Shown piece by piece: positions 1 to 8,513 of a DNA stretch of 30,991 nucleotides (the first letter of the stretch is position 1; each line of letters begins with the position of its first letter). The translations under genes were made by a program, and so were the position numbers. This stretch comes from CAZYPH01 sp964649095. Its GTDB lineage: Bacteria; Bdellovibrionota; UBA1018; UBA923. The stretch is from NCBI GenBank assembly GCA_964649095.1, contig CAZYPH010000016.1:1-30991 (forward strand), read 5' to 3'. The notes beneath the pieces are model-generated. The model did not search any database, was not told where the DNA came from, and saw nothing but the letters and a program-made list of their open reading frames with translations.

Positions 1-80
1 TATATAAGATATTGCGGATCTTTAAAAAAATTCGATAACGAAAATGCAAGCCCGTTCGTAGTCCATGTGTCTGTCGTCAT
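1..80 (-). CDS. Probable second Bat-type VWA protein (BatB-like), N-terminal fragment
   Basis: An open frame starts at an ATG (80-78) that overlaps the batA stop codon as ATGA and runs without a stop to the window edge, giving 26 codons. An AGGG Shine-Dalgarno-like sequence lies about 7 bases upstream of the ATG. The visible residues include FKDPQYL, which resembles FKDPNWL at the start of the upstream BatA. That similarity, and the usual batA-batB order, suggest a second von Willebrand A membrane protein. The VWA domain itself lies outside the window, so the identity is inferred from position and a short N-terminal likeness only. Confidence 0.55.
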   Translation of the reverse strand, partial: MTTDTWTTNGLAFSLSNFFKDPQYLI

Positions 81-1093
81 GGAAACACCCTAAACACTGT
101 TAAGTGGCCAAAATACGCTAGTGCTAAAAACAACAATCCAATCAATAGCGGCCACTGATAACGTTCGTCGTACTTTGTAGTCTCTACGGTTTCGATTTTG
201 GTGCGCTCTAGTTGGTTGATATCGGCAAACACATCGCGCAGTACTTTGACGTCATCTTGCACGCGGTAGAACTTACCACTCGTGCGGGCTGAAATTTGTT
301 TTAAGAGTTCAGGGTTAATCGAACTATCAAACTGTTGATAGGTTTTAACCGTGCGTCCAAAAAAATCTTTCGTGACCATGGGTATCGCCACTTGCCCATC
401 GCGCCCAATAGCAATCGAATACACTTTAATGCCATAACCATGTGCTAACTCGCCGGCCGTTAGCGGATCGACCACGCCCACGTTCGAATCACCATCGGTT
501 AACAATACGATCACACGTGATTTTGCACGACTGTCTTTTAAGCGCGCGACCGCTGTAGCTAAAGCGTCGCCGATGGCTGTGCCATCTTTCAGATCGCCCA
601 ACTGTGCGCCGTCTAAGGCTTGCAACACTAATCCATGGTCTAACGTTGGTGGCACTAACGTAACGGCCTCACCCGAGAAAACCTGAAAACCAATTTTATC
701 GTTTAAACGCGCCTTAATGAAATCACGTATGATGGGCTTCGCCGTATCTAATCGGTTGCGGTCACGAAAATCTTCGACACGCATACTGGCCGAAAGATCT
801 AAGACCATCATGATATCGATGCCCTCAACATTGCGACGCACTTTCTGATAACTATGCCGCGGGCGCGCTAAGGCAATAATGCAAAAGACCAAACCCAACG
901 CTATTAATACACGCGGCCAAAAACGGCGACTCAACGCGAGTCGATTATACGACTTGGCAAAAGCCTTTTGCGACGGCACTACAAAGCGTGCCCCCAATTT
1001 ATTACTACGAGCCAAAAGATACGCACGTATTAAAAACAGCGCCGTGGGCAATAACAACCACAACCAATTGGGGTCTTTGAATGCCGCGTTCAT
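77..1093 (-). CDS. batA: BatA-like von Willebrand factor A membrane protein
   Basis: This 338-residue protein belongs to the Bat (aerotolerance-type) VWA family. It has a hydrophobic N-terminal segment (about residues 10-25), a second membrane segment (about 61-76), a VWA domain, and a C-terminal membrane segment near residue 320. The metal-ion-dependent adhesion site DxSxS is visible as DLSAS at residues 99-103, and a second VWA signature, LLTDGDSN, follows near residue 200. The VWA domain should face the periplasm, and in this family it works together with a MoxR ATPase. The gene overlaps the upstream BatD-like gene by ATGA, with GGAG as ribosome-binding site, and is overlapped in turn by the next gene. 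Family membership is clear; the client process in this organism is not known. Confidence 0.88.
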   Translation of the reverse strand: MNAAFKDPNWLWLLLPTALFLIRAYLLARSNKLGARFVVPSQKAFAKSYNRLALSRRFWPRVLIALGLVFCIIALARPRHSYQKVRRNVEGIDIMMVLDLSASMRVEDFRDRNRLDTAKPIIRDFIKARLNDKIGFQVFSGEAVTLVPPTLDHGLVLQALDGAQLGDLKDGTAIGDALATAVARLKDSRAKSRVIVLLTDGDSNVGVVDPLTAGELAHGYGIKVYSIAIGRDGQVAIPMVTKDFFGRTVKTYQQFDSSINPELLKQISARTSGKFYRVQDDVKVLRDVFADINQLERTKIETVETTKYDERYQWPLLIGLLFLALAYFGHLTVFRVFP

Positions 1094-2019
1094 TTTTGGT
1101 CTCCGGTCTGAAACGTGGTGGCCACATGAATCCGCCGCATTAGTTTTCGACTATCTAATAACATGGCATTGGTTTCTTCGACGTCGGTGTGTTGGTCTGT
1201 AAATTTAATGAGATCGAGCCGTTCATAATACTTCACCAGCTCTGCTATTAGAGTTTCGCCCAAATCAGTTTGCTGAAGTGCGGCCGCCAACTCTCTTGTA
1301 GTTTTATCTTCGGCATCAAACTTAAGCTGCTTTGTGAGGAATTTTTTGGTGAGCTCTGTGATCGAAAAATAAAACGACTTCAACTTTTTCTGTTGATGCG
1401 CTGAAACCGATTCGAGGCGTTGGATTAATTTGTCACATTCGGCTTCGAAACGCTCGAGTGGAGTGCGTTTTAATTCGGCCTCGAGTAACTTCTGCGCGCG
1501 CCGCTCTTGCCATTTTCGATAAGCAAAATAAATAGCCGTCGTCAGTAACACCAACGCCACTAAAGCTATCAGAACCTGCACCCACACGGGCAACGACAAC
1601 TCGAGCGGTTCTACTAAACCATCGGGCTCTTCTTGTTCTTTTAAGACTGATATAAATTCTAACTCGCGCGGTTCGGTTTCAAATACGGTTTTGCCATCGC
1701 GAGCAAAGGCGATTTTTGGTAGTTCAATTTTTTTCGGCAGATATGAAGTCACTTCAAAAAGTAATTTCCCTGACAGTTTGTCGTAGGGATGGACACGTAA
1801 GAGGCGCACCCCCTCGGGCAGAGTCGTTGTCGGAGTTACGTTGTCGGCCTCTTCGGGCGTCACCGCTACATAGATTTTTACCGCGTCACCGACCGTTAGT
1901 TGCGTGACGTTAATGGGTAATTCGACTTCGATTTTTTTTTCAAGTACCGTCTGCTGAGCAAACGCAACAGCCATCGTAGTCAAAAAAATACATATAATAT
2001 TTAATATATATTTTTTCAT
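1090..2019 (-). CDS. BatD/DUF4381-like single-pass membrane protein
   Basis: The protein has 309 residues and begins with a signal peptide (MKKYILNI..., cleavage near residue 21, after AFA). An exported beta-rich region of roughly 120 residues follows, then one membrane helix (about 146-167, VWVQVLIALVALVL) and a basic, helical cytoplasmic domain. This architecture, and the place between a DUF58 gene and batA, match the DUF4381/BatD-like component found in MoxR-Bat operons. No catalytic motif is visible. The start is supported by GGAAGAG upstream of an ATG overlapping the DUF58 stop. It probably bridges cytoplasmic and periplasmic parts of the MoxR-VWA assembly; this role is inferred from gene context. 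Confidence 0.7.
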   Translation of the reverse strand: MKKYILNIICIFLTTMAVAFAQQTVLEKKIEVELPINVTQLTVGDAVKIYVAVTPEEADNVTPTTTLPEGVRLLRVHPYDKLSGKLLFEVTSYLPKKIELPKIAFARDGKTVFETEPRELEFISVLKEQEEPDGLVEPLELSLPVWVQVLIALVALVLLTTAIYFAYRKWQERRAQKLLEAELKRTPLERFEAECDKLIQRLESVSAHQQKKLKSFYFSITELTKKFLTKQLKFDAEDKTTRELAAALQQTDLGETLIAELVKYYERLDLIKFTDQHTDVEETNAMLLDSRKLMRRIHVATTFQTGDQK

Positions 2020-2936
2020 ACGCTATCTCTTCCAACACCACTAACAGCAGCACTACCCCTCACCTGTGCCTGCGTGCCACGCTGGGCAAAAAAACCAATC
2101 AGCTTCGGCAGATAGTCTTCGTCTGTATTGAGTTCAATATAATCACAACCCGCTGCTTTAATATTCTCAACTACCGTGGCGCTATTTAGGGGCTTTTCAC
2201 TAGAGTTTGAATAAAAGGCCTGCTGCAATTCAAAGGCTGTTTGGTATTCAGAATCCTCAATAGCCATACGCTCAAACGGCCAGGGTTTGTTTTCGTTCGG
2301 ATCACGCGCGCAAACACAAATCACCTCATGCCGACGATTGAGGCGTTTTAACGCATCGGTAAATCGCACGTCATAAAAATCGCTCAACACAAACACCACG
2401 CCTTTGGGGTGCTTTAAGCCCGCGAAATACTCTAAAGCGGTCGTCAACGAAGTACGGGGGCTTTTTGGAACGAATCCAAAAAAATCGCGCACCAATCGCA
2501 TCGCCTGAGCGCGGCCTTTAGCTGGTGGCACATGTTTTTCAATTTGATCAGAAAACAACACGGCCCCCACTTTGTCGTTATTTTTTGCCGCAGCAAAACA
2601 CAGCAATGCCCCGACCTCACTTAAAAGATCAGCTTTGGTAAGGCCTTTAGAGCCGAACTCGCGACTAAGACTCATGTCGACTAAAAAATAGACGTAGAGT
2701 TCACGCTCTTCATCGAACTTTCTAATATGGGTGTTCTGCGTACGCGCCGTGACTTTCCAATCAATGTGGCGGATGTCGTCACCAAAGTAGTACTCTCGAA
2801 ACTCTGAGAACTGCATACCCTGACCACGAAAGCGCGACTTGTATTGACTGGAAAGCACAGACTCTACAAAACGCCGCGTACGAATTTCGACATCGCGGAC
2901 ACGTGCAAATACTTGTTCTGCGGTACGTCTCGGCAT
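2016..2936 (-). CDS. DUF58 family protein of the MoxR-Bat cluster
   Basis: This 306-residue protein carries the DUF58 signature: EFREYYFGDDIRHIDWKVTA around residues 45-64, followed by a VWA-like fold beginning with FLVDMSLSREFG. DUF58 proteins are regularly encoded next to moxR and are thought to be partners of that ATPase; their biochemical role is poorly defined. There is no signal peptide or clear membrane helix, so this one is probably cytoplasmic. The gene starts 17 bases after moxR with AGAGG spaced about 7 bases from the ATG, and its stop overlaps the next gene as ATGA. The assignment to the family is strong. Confidence 0.88.
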   Translation of the reverse strand: MPRRTAEQVFARVRDVEIRTRRFVESVLSSQYKSRFRGQGMQFSEFREYYFGDDIRHIDWKVTARTQNTHIRKFDEERELYVYFLVDMSLSREFGSKGLTKADLLSEVGALLCFAAAKNNDKVGAVLFSDQIEKHVPPAKGRAQAMRLVRDFFGFVPKSPRTSLTTALEYFAGLKHPKGVVFVLSDFYDVRFTDALKRLNRRHEVICVCARDPNENKPWPFERMAIEDSEYQTAFELQQAFYSNSSEKPLNSATVVENIKAAGCDYIELNTDEDYLPKLIGFFAQRGTQAQVRGSAAVSGVGRDSV

Positions 2937-2953
2937 AACCGACCTCTCGTATG

Positions 2954-3946
2954 CTACGGTACTTCGATTTTATCTAAAATGCGTTTTACGATTTGCTCCG
3001 ACGTAATGCCTTCCGAATCGGCCTCAAACGTTAATACTAGGCGGTGACGCAGTATGTCGTAGGCTACGGTTTTAATATCTTCAGGGGTTACAAATCCGCG
3101 ATGCGAAAGAAACGCGCTAGCACGAGCCGCTTTAGCCAAATTGATTGTAGCGCGCGGACTGGCACCAATTTGAATTTTATTAGAAAGTTCTTTCAGACCA
3201 AATTTTTCAGGCGTACGACTAGCAAATACAATATTTACTATATAGTCTTTTATCTTTTCATCAATGTAGATTTGTGTCGCAAGATCGCGTGCTTTTAATA
3301 ACGTATCGATGCTGATAATTTTTTTCGCTCTTGGTTGATCAAGATGCGTCATGCGATCTAACACCAACTTCTCTTCACTAGCCGAAGGGTAACTCACTTT
3401 TACTTTGAACATAAAGCGGTCGAGTTGCGCTTCAGGTAAGGCATACGTGCCTTCTTGTTCAATAGGGTTTTGAGTGGCCAATACAATAAACGGATCTTTT
3501 AATTTGTAAGTTTGATCGGCAATGGTCACTTGTTTTTCGGCCATAGCCTCTAACAAGGCGCTCTGTACTTTTGCGGGGGCACGATTGATTTCATCGGCCA
3601 AAATAATATTCGAATGAATAGGGCCTAATTTAGGCGTAAACTCACCGGTGCGTTGATTGTAAATCACAGTACCAATCAAATCAGAGGGCAAAAGATCAGG
3701 CGTAAACTGCACACGTTGAAAAGCAACATCGATAACATCGGCCACGGTTTTAATGGTGAGGGTTTTCGCAAGGCCAGGAAGCCCCTCTAACAAAATATGG
3801 CCCTCACACAATAAGGCCATAAGAATGCGCTCGACCATGCTGCGCTGCCCAACAACTACCGAAGACACTTCACGCAACACGTCATCGATAAAACCCGATT
3901 GTTCTTTAATGCGTGCCGTTATGATGGAAACATCACTTGTTGTCAT
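2954..3946 (-). CDS. moxR: MoxR-family AAA+ ATPase
   Basis: This 330-residue MoxR ATPase shows the Walker A motif GLPGLAKT at residues 55-62 and a Walker B motif ILADEINRAP with the acidic pair near 118-119. The sensor region LATQNPIEQEGTYALPEAQLDRF is typical of the family; the C-terminal half is the AAA lid domain. MoxR proteins act as chaperone-like ATPases on or with VWA-domain proteins, which are encoded directly downstream here. It is the first gene of the minus-strand Bat operon. Its ATG has a strong GGAGG ribosome-binding site. The gene diverges from the exported-protein gene at 4008 across a 61-base gap, which must hold the promoters of both. Confidence 0.93.
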   Translation of the reverse strand: MTTSDVSIITARIKEQSGFIDDVLREVSSVVVGQRSMVERILMALLCEGHILLEGLPGLAKTLTIKTVADVIDVAFQRVQFTPDLLPSDLIGTVIYNQRTGEFTPKLGPIHSNIILADEINRAPAKVQSALLEAMAEKQVTIADQTYKLKDPFIVLATQNPIEQEGTYALPEAQLDRFMFKVKVSYPSASEEKLVLDRMTHLDQPRAKKIISIDTLLKARDLATQIYIDEKIKDYIVNIVFASRTPEKFGLKELSNKIQIGASPRATINLAKAARASAFLSHRGFVTPEDIKTVAYDILRHRLVLTFEADSEGITSEQIVKRILDKIEVP

Positions 3947-4007
3947 AAACCCTCCCTGAATTGGTTTCTAATATTGCCGCGAACTCAGATTCAAGTAAAC
4001 TGGAAGT
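3947..4007. promoter_or_regulatory. Divergent intergenic region between moxR and the exported-protein pair
   Basis: These 61 bases separate two divergently oriented transcription units and so should contain at least part of both promoters. On the minus strand, TTTACT and CAATAT spaced by 17 bases are only a weak sigma-70-like match. The moxR ribosome-binding site (GGGAGGG on the minus strand) lies at the left edge. No clear operator is visible. Confidence 0.4.
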
Positions 4008-5150
4008 ATGGGTAATGGGGTGCGTAGAATTTTTTGGGTTGGGGTTTTGGGGGTTGTGTTCACTTTGAATGGCTACGTTGCTATGGGGCAACTTGTGGGC
4101 ACAGACCCAACACCACCAAGAACCATACGCGGCGGCACCTTCGAAGCCGAACCTGAAAATTACCGCACGATTTATTTTACGGGTACTGCGGTGTCGAATG
4201 CGAGTATTGATGTCAATCCATTTTCCAATTGTATTCAAAGTGGCTCGACATGGAATTGCCAACTACCTCAGCTAAAATGCCGACTCAGCATTGTGAACCT
4301 TTCGCCTGAAAACATCAGACAGATAGTTCAGATTTCATTTAATCATCAGGTGGTGACGCAGTATATAGACGATCACAACACCGGTACTTTCGCTTTTGGA
4401 GTGCGGGTACCAAACACTTCAGAAACATTTTCAGGCATTGACCCGTTCATGCATCCTTTTAAAGATCGCGTTAGTATTACTGACTTTCGTGTCTTTCCCA
4501 ATACACAAAGAAATACTTGGTTAGGCACCATGGAGCGGAATAGTCCGCTTACGCTGCAGCCCAACGATGCACCCCATTATATCGTAGCGCCAAATCAAGT
4601 GCTCATTATCGAACAGAGTATTCAGATTCAATATAGACATCTAAGCCTGATTAACTCTGCTCGTAATCAAGCCACTCTAGACATCTCTGGCTTAAGCCCC
4701 TACCTAAAGGCCCCGATATTTTGCTCGGGTCGCATTAGTGTGAAAGATGCGGAGCAAAATCAGAGTGGTTATGTTGTGGCACAAGGGGCCTTAGATTATT
4801 TTGCGAATAGTTATTTGCCGACGGCTTATGAAATGCCCGCTATCGTTGAACGGCCCACCTTAACTGCTCCGGCCTGGCTAAATCTCATGCAACGAACTTC
4901 TGGCAACGCTAGCTGTACCATTGCCGAGAACACTCCTTCGCAAATTACCTCAGTTCTAACGAATGCTCTACGAACAAATTCTGAGGCAAAGCTCGTTGGC
5001 GGCATCAATGGCAATATTAACTACCCAAATAGTAGACGATTAGTTTCCACGAGAACCAACAGTATTGAAAACATGCCGAGACTATACTCCGCCGATAATA
5101 TTCGTGTAAGCAGTGTACCGATTATGATTAATGGAGGTAGTCCATTTTGA
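4008..5150 (+). CDS. Exported protein of unknown function with C-terminal INGGSPF
   Basis: I do not recognise the family. The 380-residue product starts with a basic n-region and a hydrophobic stretch ending near residue 28 (VAMG-Q), consistent with a signal peptide. The body is rich in Asn, Thr, Ser and Pro, has five cysteines and only five lysines, and looks like a beta-rich extracytoplasmic protein. It shares with the next gene product a segment of the form CxGxIxVxD...GxVxAxGALxxxA (here FCSGRISVKD and VVAQGALDY) and a terminal motif PIMINGGSPF. The two genes overlap and are surely co-expressed. The ATG at 4008 has GGAAG only 1-2 bases upstream, an unusually short spacing; a GTG at 4020 is an alternative start. 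A surface or secreted role is inference. Confidence 0.72.
   Translation: MGNGVRRIFWVGVLGVVFTLNGYVAMGQLVGTDPTPPRTIRGGTFEAEPENYRTIYFTGTAVSNASIDVNPFSNCIQSGSTWNCQLPQLKCRLSIVNLSPENIRQIVQISFNHQVVTQYIDDHNTGTFAFGVRVPNTSETFSGIDPFMHPFKDRVSITDFRVFPNTQRNTWLGTMERNSPLTLQPNDAPHYIVAPNQVLIIEQSIQIQYRHLSLINSARNQATLDISGLSPYLKAPIFCSGRISVKDAEQNQSGYVVAQGALDYFANSYLPTAYEMPAIVERPTLTAPAWLNLMQRTSGNASCTIAENTPSQITSVLTNALRTNSEAKLVGGINGNINYPNSRRLVSTRTNSIENMPRLYSADNIRVSSVPIMINGGSPF
5133..5137 (+). promoter_or_regulatory. Strong Shine-Dalgarno (GGAGG) supporting a TTG start at 5147
   Basis: GGAGG ends 9 bases before a TTG codon at 5147 whose TTGA overlaps the previous stop codon. The next in-frame ATG (5162) is 24 bases away, too far for this site. 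The same bases encode the Gly-Gly of the upstream protein's INGG motif. Confidence 0.55.
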
Positions 5151-6538
5151 AATCATACCCAATGGATGCCATTACCAAAACGGCAGTCGTAGTAGCATTG
5201 TTATATTGCTCGGTAACCCAAGCGGCGTTTCGACGCGTGCGATTTATCGCTATCGCAGAGTCGCATTTTAGCCTACCGAAAGAGGCCTTAAATCCCAGTG
5301 ATCGCTCGATGCGCGCTCTCGACTACCCAGACACCACACTCACCTGCCAAATACACCTACGCAATGTCTCTGGCACTGACCAAGAAGTGCGCATTCCAGA
5401 TTTTAAGTATTTTAGTGCGCCCACCCCTGATACCAGCCAGAATAAACACAACGAACAAGGCAGTTGCATCGGAACACGCGTGGCCAACGGCACGTGTGAC
5501 GCCACAGGCGTACGTTCAACGATGCTCAATCAGACTTTTATCTACCGTCTCAATAGTCGTGCCAACGCACACTACGATATTACGTCTAGCAATGATTTTC
5601 CAATAACACTCAATCGCTACAGCATGAATGGTGATGCGGCATTAATTCAGTGGCGCCGACGGGTACCCATTATTCCAAACTATGACAACGGTGCTCAAGT
5701 GGCACGACAACAGCATGTGACACACTATTGTACAGGCACTATTGAAGTGCGCGACGTCACGACACTGTCGATCACCAAGCCCGGTGCCGTGATTGCTAGT
5801 GGAGCCTTAGAATTTGTTGCTGGCAATGAATATTCAAGCCCCCGGCCAACAACACAACTGACTCCACCTAGTCCTGACAGCAAACCAAGCCGCGAAGTAG
5901 TCCTAGAAATTGAAGAAACATCCGAACACACTCCTGCTAGCCCCATTGCCCCTTATCGCCCCAGAATGGACTTTCCCCGAACCGAACCTCTCCTTCGCTC
6001 CTTGCGCCATGTTCACGGCAACAGCAGTCGGTCTATACGTTTTAACACCAACGCCTTACAAGCCGGTGTCGAGTATTACCTCTTGCCAGATCCCGCGCAA
6101 CGCCAATGGGATATTGCCCGCGGAGGCGCACAGAGCACCCCATCGCCAATCTATCGACTATCCAACACACCGTCGTTTCTCGCACTAAGACATCAAATTA
6201 ATGCGCGTCAGGCATGCGGCGTACTAACCGAAAACAACTATCAACAACAACCAAGCGTCCTAAACTCACCCGATTGCAATTCAAACGCGTGTGCCGAAGA
6301 AATTACAACTACGGGTGTGGAGGCTTGCCCGGGGACGTTGACCCACAACTTTGATGATGCTCTTGGTGTCTCACTACCATTTACTCGTGTAAGCGATCCT
6401 CAACTAGACCCATTTTTTGATTTAACTACAACCCAAGCACGCCCGACCGACGCACCTAATATTTTAGGCGTGTATTACAACTTTCCCCAACACATCCACT
6501 CGATGCCGATTGTGATTAACGGGGGTAAACCGTTTTAA
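5147..6538 (+). CDS. Exported protein of unknown function with C-terminal INGGKPF
   Basis: This 463-residue protein is a distant paralogue of the product of the gene before it and has no function I can recognise. A signal peptide (hydrophobic TAVVVALLYCSV, likely cleavage near TQA) is followed by a region with several cysteines, including HYCTGTIEVRD and the shared ASGALEF segment. A Pro-rich linker (about residues 225-270) comes next, then a C-terminal region with a further cluster of cysteines (SPDCNSNACAEE, VEACPG). It ends in PIVINGGKPF, nearly identical to the end of its neighbour. Translation probably starts at TTG 5147. Lysine is scarce (8, of which 2 are in the signal peptide). The gene converges on the HExxH pair with only 19 bases between stop codons. 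Disulfide-bonded surface or secreted protein is the most I would infer. Confidence 0.72.
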   Translation: MKSYPMDAITKTAVVVALLYCSVTQAAFRRVRFIAIAESHFSLPKEALNPSDRSMRALDYPDTTLTCQIHLRNVSGTDQEVRIPDFKYFSAPTPDTSQNKHNEQGSCIGTRVANGTCDATGVRSTMLNQTFIYRLNSRANAHYDITSSNDFPITLNRYSMNGDAALIQWRRRVPIIPNYDNGAQVARQQHVTHYCTGTIEVRDVTTLSITKPGAVIASGALEFVAGNEYSSPRPTTQLTPPSPDSKPSREVVLEIEETSEHTPASPIAPYRPRMDFPRTEPLLRSLRHVHGNSSRSIRFNTNALQAGVEYYLLPDPAQRQWDIARGGAQSTPSPIYRLSNTPSFLALRHQINARQACGVLTENNYQQQPSVLNSPDCNSNACAEEITTTGVEACPGTLTHNFDDALGVSLPFTRVSDPQLDPFFDLTTTQARPTDAPNILGVYYNFPQHIHSMPIVINGGKPF

Positions 6539-6566
6539 AAGGCCGCAAGTGTTTCGATTAAAACGG
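6530..6566. terminator. Possible bidirectional terminator hairpin between convergent genes
   Basis: CCGTTTTA (6530-6537) and TAAAACGG (6559-6566) form an 8-base-pair inverted repeat around a 21-base spacer. A competing GGCCG/CGGCC pairing lies in the same interval. It spans both stop codons of the two convergent genes. There is no long T-run, so this is a weak prediction. Confidence 0.3.
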
Positions 6567-8507
6567 CCACCACCAGCGTAGATTGCCGCGACTACGAGAG
6601 GCCTCAATCTCTTGGTCGGCCTCTCTTATACGCGTAACGACCTGATCAAGCCGTCTACGCTGAATCGAGGTACGCTGCGATTCCGGTATGGCACGCAGTT
6701 CATAGCGTTCCCATTTTAAACCGTAACGCTCAGCTTGAATGCCACGCGCACCGGCATAATCACTACCGCTAGGAATCGCCTCAAATCCGCCATCACGATT
6801 AACCCGACAAGCCACTCGCTCAAGGTACGTCGCCATACGCTCATTGGCTGCAGTCTGCGGTGTATGGTTTGGCAACAATCGATCAACAGCATAATCAATG
6901 GGCACTGAGTAGTGATTAAAGACCTCGCGCAACGTAATGGTATCGGCACTACGCCCGGTACGAGCGGCAATAGCTGCACGCAAAGCCGCTGCCCCTCGCC
7001 ACTGGGTCAAAAAGATAGCCGTGGTGGGTGGTGCGCCATTCAATTGAGCGCGCGCTTCAGCTTGCACCTCGGTTACTGGTCGCCTATGTGTCACGGCTCT
7101 TTCATACAAATAACTATATATATTTTTTGCTCCTGTTTTATCGAATGCTGCGTGCATAAATTCGTGCCGAAGGTAGCCAAGCGTACTATCAGGGCCTAAT
7201 AAAATACGACTACCCGGAGGTGAATAAAACGCCGCGCCACCACGAATACCCGTAATAGGGTCATACTCGATCCGCACCCCCAACTCTCTTGCCTGTAGAA
7301 TATAGTGCTGAAAGTATATATGATTTCTACGATCACTCAGTAGAGCATTGTCTTGTTCGCCTGTGGTCGTCGGCAAACCCCGCTGCACCTGAGCGCGTAC
7401 TTGATTCGGATCAGTAACCTCTACCTCGTATACCGGAACCTGTTCCGTAATTCGAATCAGACGTTCCCACTCACGAGGAGACAGTTGGCGTAATAGACGG
7501 CGATTCTCAGCAGTATCGTGGCCCTGTGTTTCAAAGAATAAATTTACGCTGCGAGAACCATCCGCTTGAATCGGGTCGGCGCGCAATTCAATGCCTGAGA
7601 ATCGCTGGGACTCTATGGCTCTACGATGACGTTCAACGACCGCGCTCTCACGCACGCCCATCTGTAAAAAATTACGTAGCTTAACGATATCAATTTCCCC
7701 GCCGGGACGCGCATCCCCACTTCTAGCCGGCTGTGGTGCGATAGGCCCGGTTAAGACCCGATCGTATTCCGCCAACACTCGAGCGCCCTGGGATGGTCTA
7801 GCAGCATTCACTTGCGCCGGACTCAACTCAACTAGGCGACGACTAATCTGTACATACTCACCGCGCGTAACCAAACTGAGCTGTTCGACTTCAACAACGG
7901 GGTCACCATCGGCGTTGCGATACATTCGACGCACTATTCCGACACTGCGCTCACCGTCAACGTGATTTGCACTTGCAATGAAAGTTCGGAAATTACCCCC
8001 ATCATCGAATGGGTTTTCTGGGAATGAAATCGACAAACCTTCGCGAAGATTACTGGGCAATTCTACCCGAGGCCGCGACGGTTCCGGTGCCTGCGCCCCG
8101 CGATTTTGCAATACCGCAAATTCACTTTGCAACGATGCGGCGTTAGTGACTCCTCGACCATCAACTTCGTACAGTCGATGTAAGGGGTCTGTGGCGGTAA
8201 AAAAAAGTTCGGGCGAACTTGTTTCAAAACGAATCTGTAGCGTGCCAGGCACCTCGCGCGTGCCACCATCTACCAAACGCACACGGCGTACAACGTTTCG
8301 ATAGGTTATTAGGCCGGCACTTTCATTGGCGTTGTAGGGGGCTCCAAAAGCAGAGTGCAGACTATGAATAAACCTCATCATTAGTACTGGCCTGGCCGCC
8401 GGCCCCTGATCAGCCAATACCATAATCACACAGTCTGATAGTCCACTAGCCCTAGCCCCATCACACAACATCAATATATTAAAAAATATTAATATATATT
8501 TTTTCAT
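6558..8507 (-). CDS. Exported HExxH protein, putative zinc metallopeptidase (smaller paralogue)
   Basis: The 649-residue product starts with a signal peptide (MKKYILIFFNILML, likely cleavage after GARA). HEFMH at residues 448-452 is a canonical HExxH zinc-binding motif, preceded by LGYLR and followed by AAFDKTGA. About 104 residues later ANERMATYLER supplies Glu556, a plausible third zinc ligand of gluzincin type. A further block YGLKWERYEL is shared with the upstream paralogue. The N-terminal half aligns loosely with the paralogue too, so the genes are full-length duplicates. It has only 6 lysines (2 in the signal peptide) against 78 arginines. The gene starts 6 bases after its paralogue, with AAGG overlapping that stop codon. 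It ends WWWPF. Activity and substrate are unknown; the peptidase call rests on motifs alone. Confidence 0.72.
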   Translation of the reverse strand: MKKYILIFFNILMLCDGARASGLSDCVIMVLADQGPAARPVLMMRFIHSLHSAFGAPYNANESAGLITYRNVVRRVRLVDGGTREVPGTLQIRFETSSPELFFTATDPLHRLYEVDGRGVTNAASLQSEFAVLQNRGAQAPEPSRPRVELPSNLREGLSISFPENPFDDGGNFRTFIASANHVDGERSVGIVRRMYRNADGDPVVEVEQLSLVTRGEYVQISRRLVELSPAQVNAARPSQGARVLAEYDRVLTGPIAPQPARSGDARPGGEIDIVKLRNFLQMGVRESAVVERHRRAIESQRFSGIELRADPIQADGSRSVNLFFETQGHDTAENRRLLRQLSPREWERLIRITEQVPVYEVEVTDPNQVRAQVQRGLPTTTGEQDNALLSDRRNHIYFQHYILQARELGVRIEYDPITGIRGGAAFYSPPGSRILLGPDSTLGYLRHEFMHAAFDKTGAKNIYSYLYERAVTHRRPVTEVQAEARAQLNGAPPTTAIFLTQWRGAAALRAAIAARTGRSADTITLREVFNHYSVPIDYAVDRLLPNHTPQTAANERMATYLERVACRVNRDGGFEAIPSGSDYAGARGIQAERYGLKWERYELRAIPESQRTSIQRRRLDQVVTRIREADQEIEASRSRGNLRWWWPF

Positions 8508-8513
8508 ATACTA

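Noticed and set aside
3962..3977. TGG...TTGC sigma-54-like sequence before the gene at 4008
   Set aside because: The GG-to-GC spacing is one base too long, and sigma-54 promoters rarely tolerate this; the -24 element is also poor.
5700..5715. TGGCACG-N4-CAGCA, a near-perfect sigma-54 -24 element with correct GG/GC spacing
   Set aside because: It lies in the middle of the second exported-protein gene on the plus strand with no gene start downstream within 800 bases; probably chance.
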